A DNA stretch of 64,000 bases from Gracilaria domingensis (lineage: Eukaryota; Rhodophyta; Florideophyceae; Gracilariales; Gracilariaceae), in the NCBI GenBank assembly GCA_022539475.1, contig VCMS01000229.1, positions 24,912 to 88,911 of the forward strand. The letters are read 5' to 3'. The stretch's first letter is position 1, and the number at the start of each line of letters is the position of its first letter. The notes under the pieces were generated by a model. That model saw only the letters and a list, made by a program, of their open reading frames with translations. It had not been told where the DNA came from and ran no database searches. The translations under genes were made by a program, and so were the position numbers. Positions 22,017 to 31,778 of the stretch are shown here, in pieces.

Positions 22017-22624
22017 ATGGCGCAAGTCACCGATGAACTATTTCATCGGAATCGCACTGCTGTCATCTTCCAACTGAATCGCGCCATTCGCTATGCAAAG
22101 ACGAATGACATATCTATTAAGTTCCCTTCTCTTTCGCTCAAAACTCTCCGTGTCATTGGGTACTCTGATTCTTCGTTTGGTAACAACGAAGACTTCTCCT
22201 CACAGTTGGGGCATATATGCTTACTGGGCGACGCGACCGGTGCGGTCATCCCCATCAGCTTCAAGTCTTACAAGTCGCGACGAATAACGCGTTCAGCTAT
22301 GGCTGGAGAAGTGATAGCTTTTTCGGACCTCTTTGACGTCGCAATCACTCTTGCGCAAGAACTGGAACTTATTCTCCGACAACGCATACCAGTGCAGCTT
22401 TTCACTGATAGCAAAAGTTTATTCGACGTCATATCAAAAGGCACACGAACGTCTGAGAAACGAATGATGCTTGACATTGCGGCAGCCAGAGAAGGATTCA
22501 AATCCCATCTTATCTCTGACATAGGTTTGTTCGAAGCGCATCGAATGTTGCAGACGGATTGACAAAGCGCATGCAGCAGCATCGTTACGTCATCGTCTAT
22601 TGCACCAGAGCAATGGATCCTTAG
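22017..22624 (+). pseudogene. copia-2 RNase H (terminal frameshift)
   Basis: In frame with the RT after the TAA at 22014. RNase H motifs: G-Y-S-D-S-S-F-G-N-N, S-A-M-A-G-E-V-I-A-F, and L-F-T-D-S-K-S-L-F-D. The conserved tail N-V-A-D-G-L-T-K-R starts at 22544 but in another frame, so a small indel lies shortly before it; that frame then ends at the TAG at 22622-22624. Confidence 0.9.
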
Positions 22625-22751
22625 AGGTTAAAGCCTGCTTTCTTCTACTCTGGCTTTGCATTATACACCTCGCGCACTTCGGCACATAGCCTTATCGCCT
22701 CTCATATACACGCGCGCAACTCGTCTCCGACAATATCTACTTTGCGTTCCG

Positions 22752-22880
22752 CACGTCTAAATCTCACGTCGCGACGCGTCGACCATCAGCAGTGATCCCT
22801 ATATCCCACTCACCGCCGAATACCCGTTCGGACCATATGCAAATTTGTTCCGCCACGTCTAAATCTCACGTCGCGACGCG
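22752..22880. repeat. Pair of 27-bp direct repeats in copia-2
   Basis: CACGTCTAAATCTCACGTCG (the first 20 of 27 bases) occurs at 22752-22778 and again at 22854-22880, 102 bp apart. The second copy overlaps the 3' end of the antisense ORF, so that end may have been altered by a local duplication. Confidence 0.8.
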
Positions 22881-23613
22881 GCTGCCACGGTATGCAATGT
22901 CCTCTGGAGGCTTCCCAACCGGATGAATACCCACCCCCCTGGCGCTGCATCACGCCTTGCAACTTCTTCGCGGTTGTCACATCGATGACCCTGGCTACTG
23001 CATTCAATACCGCGAACATCAAACAATTCCCCCCTTTGCGAGCGCCGATCACTGAGACCTTTCCTTCCTTGAAATGTTCCTTCGCCTCTGCACTTGAACC
23101 TCTCTTCCCGGGGCCGACCTTGGTGAGCGAGAACCCCGGGTTCTCTAAACACCAATCAATTACCTTCTCTCTGATGACGACCCCCGCTCTTCGCCAATTG
23201 CCTCGGTGAATACGTGGTTTTGGCGGTAACGGCATGGGTTTCCTTTTAGCATTCTGAGTCTCCGCCGTTACACTGAACTTCACTGCCTTCCACCCTCGAC
23301 TCTGCAGTGTGTCAATGTCAACTGGGAACATAGACTCTGTGCCATTCTGGGCAGAACACATTGCGACAAAATGACCCTTTCCAACCTTTTTCTTAGTCCG
23401 CGAACCATCCCATGCCATGAACTTTTCTATCCCACAAACCGCTTCAGCTCGTTTTGGACCCTTTAGCGCCCCAGATGCTTTACATTGGGATACTTTCCTT
23501 GGTGCCTTTCCCGCCCTTGGCACTTTGGTGGACAACCCTCTTAGTGTCTTTACCGCTTCAGTTTGTGCCATATTGTTGTTGCCTCGCGGCGCACTAGTCA
23601 CCTTGCGGCACAC
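22810..23613 (-). CDS. Antisense ORF in copia-2, possible cysteine-protease-like fold
   Basis: A 267-codon minus-strand ORF lies between RNase H and the right LTR of copia-2, opposite in direction to gag-pol. The ATG is at 23611-23613 and the TGA at 22810-22812. The first 60 residues are basic (many Lys, Arg). Around residues 190-206 it reads G-A-R-K-G-G-N-C-L-M-F-A-V-L-N-A-V: a small-Gly-Asn-Cys followed by a hydrophobic helix, like the nucleophile helix of papain-fold or OTU-type cysteine proteases. A G-H-C lies at 238-240. A full catalytic set cannot be shown. Antisense ORFs at this place are known from some plant LTR elements; copia-1 has none. The function is unknown and the fold is inference. 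Confidence 0.6.
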   Translation of the reverse strand: MCRKVTSAPRGNNNMAQTEAVKTLRGLSTKVPRAGKAPRKVSQCKASGALKGPKRAEAVCGIEKFMAWDGSRTKKKVGKGHFVAMCSAQNGTESMFPVDIDTLQSRGWKAVKFSVTAETQNAKRKPMPLPPKPRIHRGNWRRAGVVIREKVIDWCLENPGFSLTKVGPGKRGSSAEAKEHFKEGKVSVIGARKGGNCLMFAVLNAVARVIDVTTAKKLQGVMQRQGGGYSSGWEASRGHCIPWQPRRDVRFRRGGTNLHMVRTGIRR

Positions 23614-24042
23614 TAGGCTCTTTCGCTTTTATTCGAATAACCGTATATGGGAGACGACGTCACCCAGTAACGGGTCTAGTCGCTGCCAAAGCTAACGAAC
23701 AAGAACGGAACAGACACTGCGTCTTTCTCTCTGAACGAACGCGCACACCGCCTTTTGCGTATGCTGGAAGGAAATCTTACTCTTTACTGCAATCGTAATG
23801 GTTCTAAACGGTCTCCACTTCATCTACCGTTGACATTTTTGGTGGCTACGCCTGCTCTTGCTACCCAATATCACTCCGATTTGACCCCATCTTGGCAACC
23901 GTTGCGCCGATATGTGCGCAAAACTTGGCTTCACTTGCTGACACTACGGACATGGAGCTTGTCTCACCTTTTACAGCCAATGATATCGGCTCTAATTTCT
24001 TTTGAGTACGCGCTTTTCGCATCTTGTATTTGCTACGTTGTT

Positions 24043-24053
24043 GAGGGAGGGAG
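24043..24053 (+). other. copia-2 polypurine tract
   Basis: GAGGGAGGGAG directly before the right LTR, in the right position to prime plus-strand synthesis. Confidence 0.85.
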
Positions 24054-24348
24054 TGTAGTAATAGAACGCTGCGGTCATTGTCGTTGTTGGAGACCAGCAG
24101 CGTCGGAGCTCAACAACGAGCTCACAGACCACACGATCTGTGAGCTCCAGTAGCAACTACTTGTACTTCGTTCGCACGCGCAAGGCAATTGCAAGGAGCG
24201 AGACAGTTTGGAATTGAAGTTTTACTTAGTAATAAAGTTTGACTTCTTGGGGCGCGAAGAGACGCACCCCTACCAAACGCAACCTCTATCTGTTGTCTTC
24301 ATTGTAGAAGACAATCCATTCAGAGCTCACTCGTGCGTTTACACGACA
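24054..24348 (+). repeat. copia-2 right LTR
   Basis: 295 bp, one base different from the left LTR; followed by the TCTAA duplication at 24349-24353. Confidence 0.95.
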
Positions 24349-24414
24349 TCTAATGATAACCAGTTTGTTCTCAATTCACACCTTCGATATGATAACTCAC
24401 CACAATTCAAAAAT

Positions 24415-26349
24415 TCAATCAGATATCATTTCAAGAGAGGTCAGGTTCATCAATTCCTCTTCAAGAGCGTACTGTTCTAAACGAGATTGAACACGTTCAG
24501 AACGAGCATTTTGAATTGCTTCAGAAACCAACTGCGAATCCCAAAATCGTTCGTTCTGTTTCAAAAGTACAATGGCTTTAAACATTCTTGGAGTCATAGA
24601 TTTGCGATTGTCTGTCAAAAGGTTCTTGGCGATGCTCCAGAGGCGTTCAACTTCCGCAACGGAGCCCAGAATAAAATCACAATTCATATACTTTTCCTTC
24701 TTCATCACTACCTTTCTCTTCTTTGCCAGTCGTGCTGCGATTCCCGTCCCAACATTTCTAGAAGCAATACCAGCATGCACTTCTGAGACAGTATCAGGTT
24801 GTTCTAAGCATTGAACAGATTCCTTTTCGTCTTCCGTTAGTTCTGTTTGCAAACCGCGTTGAATTTAACCACACCGCTTTCAAAGCTTGGATCCAAAACA
24901 ATAGCTGCATCTGGGGCTTTATATTTGTTTTCAAGTTTGCACTGGTAAAGAGGAGGGCTTCTAATATTCCGCTGTTTCATGACTGTCTCGAGCAAGACAT
25001 CAAGATCATCTCTGCATTGCGCAAGAGTATGACCACGGGTTTGAAGCGACTTCGTAACAATGTCAATTTCAGCCAACATCTTAGAAAACTTTTGTGCTCT
25101 CGTAGTCAGTTGCACGCCTGCATCAATGACAAGATTGTTTTCCGATGAATTGCGAACATCAAGTAAATCCTCTCTAATTCGAATGAACCTTTTGAGCATG
25201 TGCAGTTTCCCAGACCACCTTGTAGCATTGTGCATTATCGGCGAAAGGTGGGTTAAGTTACGCAGCAGCGCTGCATTTCCTAACTTCTTGGCATCTTTCA
25301 CCGTCCCATGTACACTATCAATAGTTTGTTTCAGTTTACTGTGTCTATCTGCCACATGGTTCACTTCCAGGTTCCGCTTATGGCTATTGCAGCCACAAAC
25401 CGTTTCTCCAATATGCTAGCCGTTTTCGTATTCGTACTGAATTTTCAGAGATAAGACAGACACACCACGATGCAAAGTCCTGTCCAAAGATGGGAAAGAT
25501 CTCGTTGAAAAAGTGTGCGTGAGTCTCTGCGTTGATTTGTAGTTTCATTATTTGTTTCATCTAGAACAGTATTATCTTCAAGTTGTCCCATCAGTGACAT
25601 TGCCAATAGTGTAAGACGAGGCGTGAAACGCACAACCTTTATTCCTGATTCGGTCGAAGTTTCTTTAGTAAAATACGAAGCGATTAGAGCATTGTAATGC
25701 ATTGCATTGCAAGTCCAACCGTCATACAGAACTGCTCCCTTAGTACCAGATAATTTATTACATATCCTCTTCTCAAATAGTTCCACGAGCTTGAAGACGA
25801 ATTTCAGAAAATTGAGCTTATCGATTGTGGCTTAAACATTGAAAACCGGCGAACTTCTAAGTCAGAGATGTAGTAGAGCGGCACATTTTTCATCACAATC
25901 ATCCGAATGTAACCATGCATAGTCGCTTCATACTCGGATAATGCACGGGATTGAAAATGAGAAAGGATAGTCCCACCTTCTTGTTTAGCGATTAAAACAC
26001 CTTCGTTGTATAGATCCAAAAGTAATTTGTCTTGTTGCTCTGCGTTCAAACCTTTCCCGTAGCAACTTCTAAGATGTGCATAGGGATTAATGAATCCGGT
26101 TTTGTCCAAAAAAGAAACAATTGGAGACACACAGGTAGCCTTAGAAAATTTGTACTGGAGGTAAACACGCGAAATCATTTTACCTGTTGTGCTGTGTTTA
26201 TGGCTTCGAACTTCTGTCCCATGGTACTTCATCAATGCGCTAACTATTTGCTTCTTCGTCGGTCTTCGGTTTGCGGTAGACATCGTGTAATCTACCTGAT
26301 GGTTTGAGATGAAAACTCCACTGTGGCTTGGAGTTCTCGTGGAAGTCAA
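24415..26349 (-). pseudogene. hAT-2 transposase remnant
   Basis: Four minus-strand frames in order (26349-25804, 25786-25445, 25364-24837, 24852-24415) make one hAT transposase of about 620 residues broken by shifts and stops. The second holds L-Y-D-G-W-T-C-N-A-M-H-Y, the hAT motif with the first catalytic Asp. The third is the helical insertion region (N-A-T-R-W-S-G-K). The last has the dimerisation region: F-I-L-G-S-V-A-E-V-E-R-L-W-S, then R-K-S-M-T-P and a C-terminal F-W-D. No intact start is certain. The element it belongs to is bounded at 16895 and 29655. Confidence 0.88.
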
Positions 26350-26784
26350 TAAGAAGCTCCTTGGTAGAGAAAATTTAAAAGTCGTTTAAGCCCTCGCATA
26401 GGGGACTATAAAGAAAAGCGCAAATGCTGAGATGTTGTGGTAGATTTTTTGCTAGATTTCTGGCGTTCGTAATTTATTTCTTATGTAAATATGGCGATTT
26501 GAATTGTTCTGTGGCTTCGATTACAGAAATCGTATGGTCATGAAGCGTTAGGGTCAGGTTTTAATGCATACTTGTGACGTGAGATTTTGTTTCAGCTTTA
26601 TCCTTGTCAAGATGCTGTGAACGAGATCAAAAATTATTCGAGTTGTAAGACCAATATTAATTGCAATATAAAACTTTCGAGCAATACGTATTGCGATATA
26701 GGCAGAAAGTACAATATACAATGCAATGGAGTCATTGACATGCAATATGTATTTTTTTTATTGGATATTGCAATATATTGTAAT

Positions 26785-29622
26785 CAGGCCCGTATCCGTG
26801 ACTGACTGACTACGGCCATTTTTACACTGACTTTGACTGACTGACTTGAGCAGTTTTTTCGTAGTCATAACTGTAGTCAGCATTGCGTACGGCAGCTCCA
26901 TGCGACGTGAGATGATCTTGGAGAGGGCTAAAGTAGATTCATTCGGCCGCCGCCGGCTTTGAACAACGTATCAGTAGTTCTGAGTACCATGATCTACAAA
27001 GCATCCGTAATCATTACTCGCTTTCTTTCATACGATTCCATCTCTAGATCGGTTCTACTCAAAATGCAGACACGAAATCGTTCTTTAGAGTCTTTACCCA
27101 CACCTCCAGAAGATGATAACAGCAATAGTGACGCTTTGAACCAACAAAATGGATCCAATCTTCAAGAAAATGCACAGAAGCTTCTCTTTCGACAGCAAGA
27201 GCAACAGATGCGCCGAAGAGGTAAACCGAAGTCAACAAACAGTTCCAGCAAGTCCTCGCTTTGGAGTACTCATGCAGCTCGTATTTCAAAGAATGGTGCA
27301 AAAGCGACGTTTCAATGCATGATTTGCGACTGCAATGGGGCAATTAATCAGAACGGCTCCACGTCAAACATCATCAAACACTACCGAATCAGGCACCAAC
27401 AGTTACATGACAATTTACAAAGGCTGAACCTCTCGCTTTCTCCCCTTAAAGAAATTGAAAACGCACTTCGCCGCGAACGAAACCGTTACAGGAAGCAGCA
27501 TGCCACTCCTCCTATTACAGGTTTTTTCAAGAGAAGGGAATCTTGTCGTACTTCAGTCGTTAGTCCTCGAAACATAGGTCGTATTGTTGACCCAAAGCTC
27601 TTCCAAACAGTTGGAACTGTTCTATTTGCCTGCGCGAGCGAATCATCGATTGCAAAAATGGGCTCACCTTTGCTGCAAGGTCTCATCGACGTATGCGGCG
27701 GACGTTTGCACTTTTGCAGCAAAACACCTCTCGATTCCTATTTGCTTCAAGTCTACAAAGCTGTTTGCTCGATCTTAAAAGTCTCTGTAAAGGAAATCAT
27801 GACTGGATGTATTACCGTTGATGGCTGGAGCGCTGCTCTTGGCGCTCCAATTCTGGGAATGACGTGGCACTATGTAGATATGGAATGGAAGCTTCGATGC
27901 TTGCCAATATCTACATTGAATATTGGGAGTACTGCAAAGAATGGAGAACAACTGCGGAGCATTATGGAAGAGGTGTTAGACCAGAGCCCAATCGTAGGCA
28001 GCGATGATATTCATGTTTTCTCAGCGACGAGTGATAATGAAGCAGCAACTGCACTTGCAGTAGATTTGATGACCAACTATGTAGGATCAGTGAGATGTGT
28101 GGTTCATACACTTGCTCTAGTTGTCAAGGACGTGTTCAGGGCAGGAACTGCATGGCAAAAAATGATGGATCATGTGGATCGTGTCACAACTTATTTCAAC
28201 CAGCATCCGAAGGCATCACAGTTGCTTCTGCAAAAACAACTAGATAGCGGTGTCACTTGTGATCGAGTACAAAAGCTGAAGCGAGATATTCCTACACGCT
28301 GGCACTCTAAACTTGGTGCAATGCTGACATATTTTACAAGGATGACAAACATACACTCTGTGTCTGCTGATTTGAGTATTGGCCGCGACGTTCTTCCTCA
28401 GCTGACATCCGAGCAACAGAATACGCTTGCAGAATACATCTTGGTTCTTGCTGAGGTTCGAAGAGTAGCTCGACAGCTTGAAGCCGACAAAAAAGTCACA
28501 CTTTCTCGAGCACCTCGTTTATTAAGAGAGTTGCATGAAACACTGTACATAATGGCTGGAGAAATGAGTATTTTTGAGGACCAAGATGAGGGCTTTTTTC
28601 CCAACCTGGATATCGATGGTGATGACACTACTTCTCAGGGTAGTGCTCTTCCAGTACGATTGAGCTCCGCTATAGCAGACAAGGAACGAGATGAGGCGAG
28701 GCAGATCAAACTTATTCAACATTCTGCTAGAATGCTGGCTGTTTCTCTAGCAGAGCGTGTCAAAGCACGACTAGGTACATTGTGGCACCAAGTAGACGAT
28801 TATGCTGCCAATTGGAGTCCAGACAGCCACGAAAGCACCGAAAACAACTTTGAAATCGTGCCGAATGAATATTCTTACACTCCACCTCCATCGATAAGAG
28901 AATCACGACGCGTCCTTCTCTTTCACATTGCGGCACTCCTGGATGTAAACGAGTGTGGTTTTGATTTTTTAGATGGCGATGAAGAGTCGAAGCAAGAGTA
29001 CAGGTCTGTTGTAGGCAGTGCTGTTGTAAGAGAGGCAATTGAACTCGATAGTTCATTGACAAACCATGGGGATGAATTGAAGGTTGTTTTCAGTTTGTTT
29101 TGCAAGGAACTGGAGAGTTCGTTGTTGATCAATGGTCGAAAAGAGCCAAGCATGGCTTTGCAATTTTGGAAATGCGCAAACGAACGAGCTGGTTTAAATA
29201 GCCCCGTTCCGTTCAACAGGATTGCACGTGCTGCTTTGTCCTCTCAAGCATCATCTGCTTCAGCTGAAAGACTTTTCAGCGACCTTGGTCGTACTGAAGG
29301 CAATCAGAGGCAATCTTTGCTTTCAGGGACGTTGGAGATGACTGAAATCATTAGAGCATTTGTGCATTCTGAGGTTCAAGGATGTCATCATGTTCAAAAC
29401 AGTTTGCTCCATCCCCGTGCTTCTGTGTTTCGAAGAATCGCATTAAAGGTAGCAAGGACAGTACTAGAAGACTCTTCAGTAGATATGTCTTAATGTATCT
29501 AGTAAAGACAAAGCCGATTTCTTGTGACTATATTCTGACTACATTAGGGTCGACTACCGGCAATTTTGCATGACTTCTTGACTTCAGGGTGCACTAAAAA
29601 TGTAGTCACGAATACGCCCCTG
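26785..29622 (+). mobile_element. hAT-1: intact hAT transposon
   Basis: The ends are CAGGCCCGTATCCGTGACT on the left and, on the opposite strand, CAGGGGCGTATTCGTGACT on the right. The 8-bp target ATTGTAAT is duplicated exactly at 26777-26784 and 29623-29630. The 2838-bp element carries a full transposase ORF. Repeats of GACTGACTGACT sit just inside the left end (about 26799-26860), likely subterminal binding sites. It is nested in the right subterminal region of hAT-2. A non-autonomous relative is at 48790-49322. Confidence 0.96.
26989..29493 (+). CDS. hAT-1 transposase (intact)
   Basis: An 834-residue ORF from the first in-frame ATG (26989) to TAA; another ATG at 27064 is also possible and would give 809 residues. 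A BED-type zinc finger is visible early: F-Q-C-M-I-C-D then H-Y-R-I-R-H. The RNase H-like core starts with C-I-T-V-D-G-W-S-A-A, and the C-terminal dimerisation region has A-S-S-A-S-A-E-R-L-F-S-D-L-G-R-T. A long acidic insertion region lies between. There are no internal stops, and the terminal repeats and target duplication are intact, so it could be an active source of transposase for itself and for short elements sharing its ends. Whether it is expressed cannot be seen. Confidence 0.93.
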   Translation: MIYKASVIITRFLSYDSISRSVLLKMQTRNRSLESLPTPPEDDNSNSDALNQQNGSNLQENAQKLLFRQQEQQMRRRGKPKSTNSSSKSSLWSTHAARISKNGAKATFQCMICDCNGAINQNGSTSNIIKHYRIRHQQLHDNLQRLNLSLSPLKEIENALRRERNRYRKQHATPPITGFFKRRESCRTSVVSPRNIGRIVDPKLFQTVGTVLFACASESSIAKMGSPLLQGLIDVCGGRLHFCSKTPLDSYLLQVYKAVCSILKVSVKEIMTGCITVDGWSAALGAPILGMTWHYVDMEWKLRCLPISTLNIGSTAKNGEQLRSIMEEVLDQSPIVGSDDIHVFSATSDNEAATALAVDLMTNYVGSVRCVVHTLALVVKDVFRAGTAWQKMMDHVDRVTTYFNQHPKASQLLLQKQLDSGVTCDRVQKLKRDIPTRWHSKLGAMLTYFTRMTNIHSVSADLSIGRDVLPQLTSEQQNTLAEYILVLAEVRRVARQLEADKKVTLSRAPRLLRELHETLYIMAGEMSIFEDQDEGFFPNLDIDGDDTTSQGSALPVRLSSAIADKERDEARQIKLIQHSARMLAVSLAERVKARLGTLWHQVDDYAANWSPDSHESTENNFEIVPNEYSYTPPPSIRESRRVLLFHIAALLDVNECGFDFLDGDEESKQEYRSVVGSAVVREAIELDSSLTNHGDELKVVFSLFCKELESSLLINGRKEPSMALQFWKCANERAGLNSPVPFNRIARAALSSQASSASAERLFSDLGRTEGNQRQSLLSGTLEMTEIIRAFVHSEVQGCHHVQNSLLHPRASVFRRIALKVARTVLEDSSVDMS

Positions 29623-29663
29623 ATTGTAATAGCAATGTATTGGGTTACAGCCGTGGTTACAAG

Positions 29664-29794
29664 CACCTATTGGAAACCAGTATATGTCGGCGGTCATCTT
29701 GATGAACGTTCCGTTCTCTCTATACGGGAACCAAGTTTCACGTTTCTTCAACTGCCCCCCGGCCTCTCTCGACGAATACCTTTCTAACCGCTAG
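29664..29794 (+). pseudogene. Old PIF/Harbinger transposase, C-terminal part
   Basis: Directly after the hAT-2 target duplication the reading frame of the 16081-16894 piece resumes in phase, with I-G-N-Q-Y, L-Y-G-N-Q-V-S-R-F-F and the family-typical end S-L-D-E-Y-L, and stops at a TAG at 29792-29794. This continuity across 12.8 kb independently confirms the hAT-2 boundaries. Confidence 0.88.
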
Positions 29795-29950
29795 ATCCGA
29801 AAAGAAGCTTTGCGAATCGAAGAGCGTAAGTTGGCAGAGAGCGGAGGCGAGCGACGAGCCAAGCGAGAAGAAAGCCTTAGCGACCGAAGGACTTAACGCG
29901 GAGCAATTCTTCTTTAAAGATCCAGACCCATCGTCTCTATCATCTTGAGA

Positions 29951-30720
29951 TCACCACAAACGAGCTTTGTTACCACGTGAGAGGCTCGGCTGAAAGATAT
30001 TTAAAAGGAGCTTAATGTTCACTATTACAAGGCACATACACGCCTTTTTTTCTTCTTTCTTCTCCTTGCGATCCTTTTCTTTGTCTTCTTTCTCGAGAAT
30101 AAACCTTTCCCTATGTAGTGCTAGACGTTCTGACTCCAAATTATTGCCAAGTGCTTCACTTTTCTCAAGCGCCGCCGTTAACATCTCTAGGTCGTTGTAT
30201 AAAAAAGACTGGGAAAATTTCCTCTCTATTTCTTTGCACGACTTTGAAAAGTAGAGCCATTGCTTTCTTTTTTATTGTTTTCGTCAGCCTTTTTATCTTT
30301 GTAGCTTTTTCTTCAATAAAAATTACCTAGTTTTCTTTTTTTTCTTTATCTTGATGTGTTCGTTTTTATATGCTTTCTGTTATTTATGATCGTCGCGTGC
30401 TTGTTACATGAAACTAAAATGCTTCTCTAGCTTTGCAATCTCCTTATCAACGCGACTGTCCTTCTTCTCCGGAGCATTTTTATTGTCATAGATACATTGC
30501 AAGCGCTTGTATTTGTCTTGCAAAAGCTTCCATGTGATGGCAGTTGACATTTTTTTGTACCGTTTGTTTTGCTGCAAGCAATTTCAAAAAGTTTCTTAGT
30601 TTGGTGTTTTGGCGCTACGTATGATTTTGCTTTCGCATCTTTTTTTACTATAAAGAAATCTTTGGCGGCTATAAATAGCAGTCGCTTTGCCGCTTAACCT
30701 TTTTTTGGAGGCCGTGACTT
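29951..30720 (-). pseudogene. Old PIF/Harbinger second ORF (Myb/SANT-like) remnant
   Basis: PIF/Harbinger elements carry a second protein with a Myb/SANT-type DNA-binding domain. Here, on the minus strand, convergent to the transposase, a 48-codon frame (30550-30404) reads T-W-K-L-L-Q-D-K-Y-K-R-L-Q and later V-D-K-E-I-A-K-L-E-K, the typical third helix and linker of that domain. A preceding frame near 30690-30560 is Lys-rich, and 30184-29951 encodes a Glu/Lys coiled coil (E-R-L-A-L-H-R-E-R). Several shifts and stops separate them. The arrangement mirrors the intact element at 43154-45948. Confidence 0.6.
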
Positions 30721-31778
30721 GGTTTTTTTTGACGTGGTCTACAAGAATGTGCGCTGCAATGCCGTTGTTATTGTGGTCTGGTTAGTAATTGAAGATGAGG
30801 AAGGTGGAATCGATGGGAATTCTACGATGGAAAGCTTTGGAATCACGTCAGGTTTTCTTGTATTGTCCTGTCTGACGTACTTGTGAGGCTGCATCAGCTC
30901 ATTAACGCAAAATGTTGTTGCTCAAACCGTTTTACTAATATGTCCGTTTTCAGCAATGTTTGTCATGGCGTCTGCAAGGATTCTGCAATACGTGTATCAA
31001 TTTTTTTTCTCACGAATTGCAGAATTTGACTTGCGTAATTTGTCTAATGTGTCCAAACAAGCCGACGAACTTGGCGATGAAGAAATTGGTGAGGGATGAT
31101 TCAGCAAACTGTAATCAAAATGCTGCATACCTCTGTACGTGTTACTGCTTAACAGGTACACAGCATTTTGATTACAGTACAACGAATCCTACACTGTAAT
31201 GCAATGAAGCAATTCCAATTCCGTTGAGAACCATGACATAGGCTTACAGCTATTCTGTCATTTCGCAGTCGTGGGGTGTAGCCGTAGTTGATTGATGAAA
31301 GGGACGCAATCAACTTTTCCGTGGCGTACACCAATTTATGTGGTGCCACACTATTTTATTGGTTACTTTCTATTTCGGACATCAGAATCTGGCATCTGAA
31401 GCCATTGATTCGACACATTCCGCCTCCGTTACCACACGTTTGCCATGGAGCACAAGCGCCTCCGTGGGCCAGAAGTCGAAGTCATCGCCATAGGCGGGAA
31501 AGTCTCGTGAACGGCCTGTACTAGGAATCCAGGATCATCGATATATCCGCGATATCTGGCTTTGCACAGCTTGCCGTTCTAGGCAATCGGCCTTATCGAA
31601 AATCGGAAGGAGGCTACGCCACAGAAAGATGCATATGCTTTTGTCGAGTGTCTACATAGAGTAATATATCGACTGTTGATGCTTCCATTTGCTGAACTCA
31701 CGTACTTGGCTACGCAAGGGACTGTTGTGACTATGCATTGAGGCGCCATCGATTCACCACGACGCTGACAAATTCCGA
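30721..31778. other. Spacer between transposon nest and gene region; contains a fold-back
   Basis: No gene is supported. It should contain the right end of the old Harbinger element, but its terminal repeat was not found. A 17-bp perfect inverted repeat lies at 31109-31177. Near 31661-31670 a TAATATATC may serve as TATA-like element for the next gene, 118 bp before its ATG. Confidence 0.45.
31109..31177. repeat. Perfect 17-bp inverted repeat (fold-back)
   Basis: CTGTAATCAAAATGCTG at 31109-31125 and its exact reverse complement at 31161-31177, with a 35-base loop whose edges (TACCT and AGGTA) can extend the stem. Could be a small hairpin element or the remains of transposon ends. Confidence 0.85.

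Larger units (their letters stand above)
17268..24348 (+). mobile_element. copia-2: recent Ty1/copia retrotransposon with broken genes
   Basis: A 7081-bp element with 295-bp LTRs that differ at a single base (A at about 17297, G at the matching site near 24083) and an exact TCTAA duplication. The domain order on the plus strand is gag with a CCHC knuckle, protease, integrase, RT, RNase H, so it is Ty1/copia. Despite its apparent youth, gag-pol carries in-frame stops at 18955, 20256 and 22014 plus a frame change near 22540. Between RNase H and the right LTR there is an extra 1.4 kb carrying an antisense ORF (22810-23613). It inserted into hAT-2. Confidence 0.95.
16895..29655 (-). mobile_element. 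hAT-2: decayed hAT transposon containing two later insertions
   Basis: The left end reads CAGGGCTGTAACC and the right end, on the opposite strand, CACGGCTGTAACC. The 8-bp target GTTACAAG is duplicated exactly at 16887-16894 and 29656-29663, as expected for hAT. Inside are copia-2 (17268-24348) and hAT-1 (26785-29622); without them the element is about 2.83 kb, a usual hAT size. The transposase remnant lies on the minus strand (24415-26349). ATTGCAAT-type motifs are dense just inside both ends (16905-17060; 26655-26784 and 29631-29645), probably subterminal transposase-binding repeats. Confidence 0.92.

Noticed and set aside
17626-22624. Alternative genetic code (TAG/TAA read as Gln), suggested by stops at Gln-like positions in copia-2
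   Set aside because: Intact host genes end at TAA, TAG and TGA at sensible places (PI-PLC-like TAA, GT61 TAG, FkbM-type TGA), so the code is standard.
22859-23155. 98-codon minus-strand ORF inside the antisense ORF of copia-2
   Set aside because: Out-of-frame shadow of the longer ORF, without motifs.
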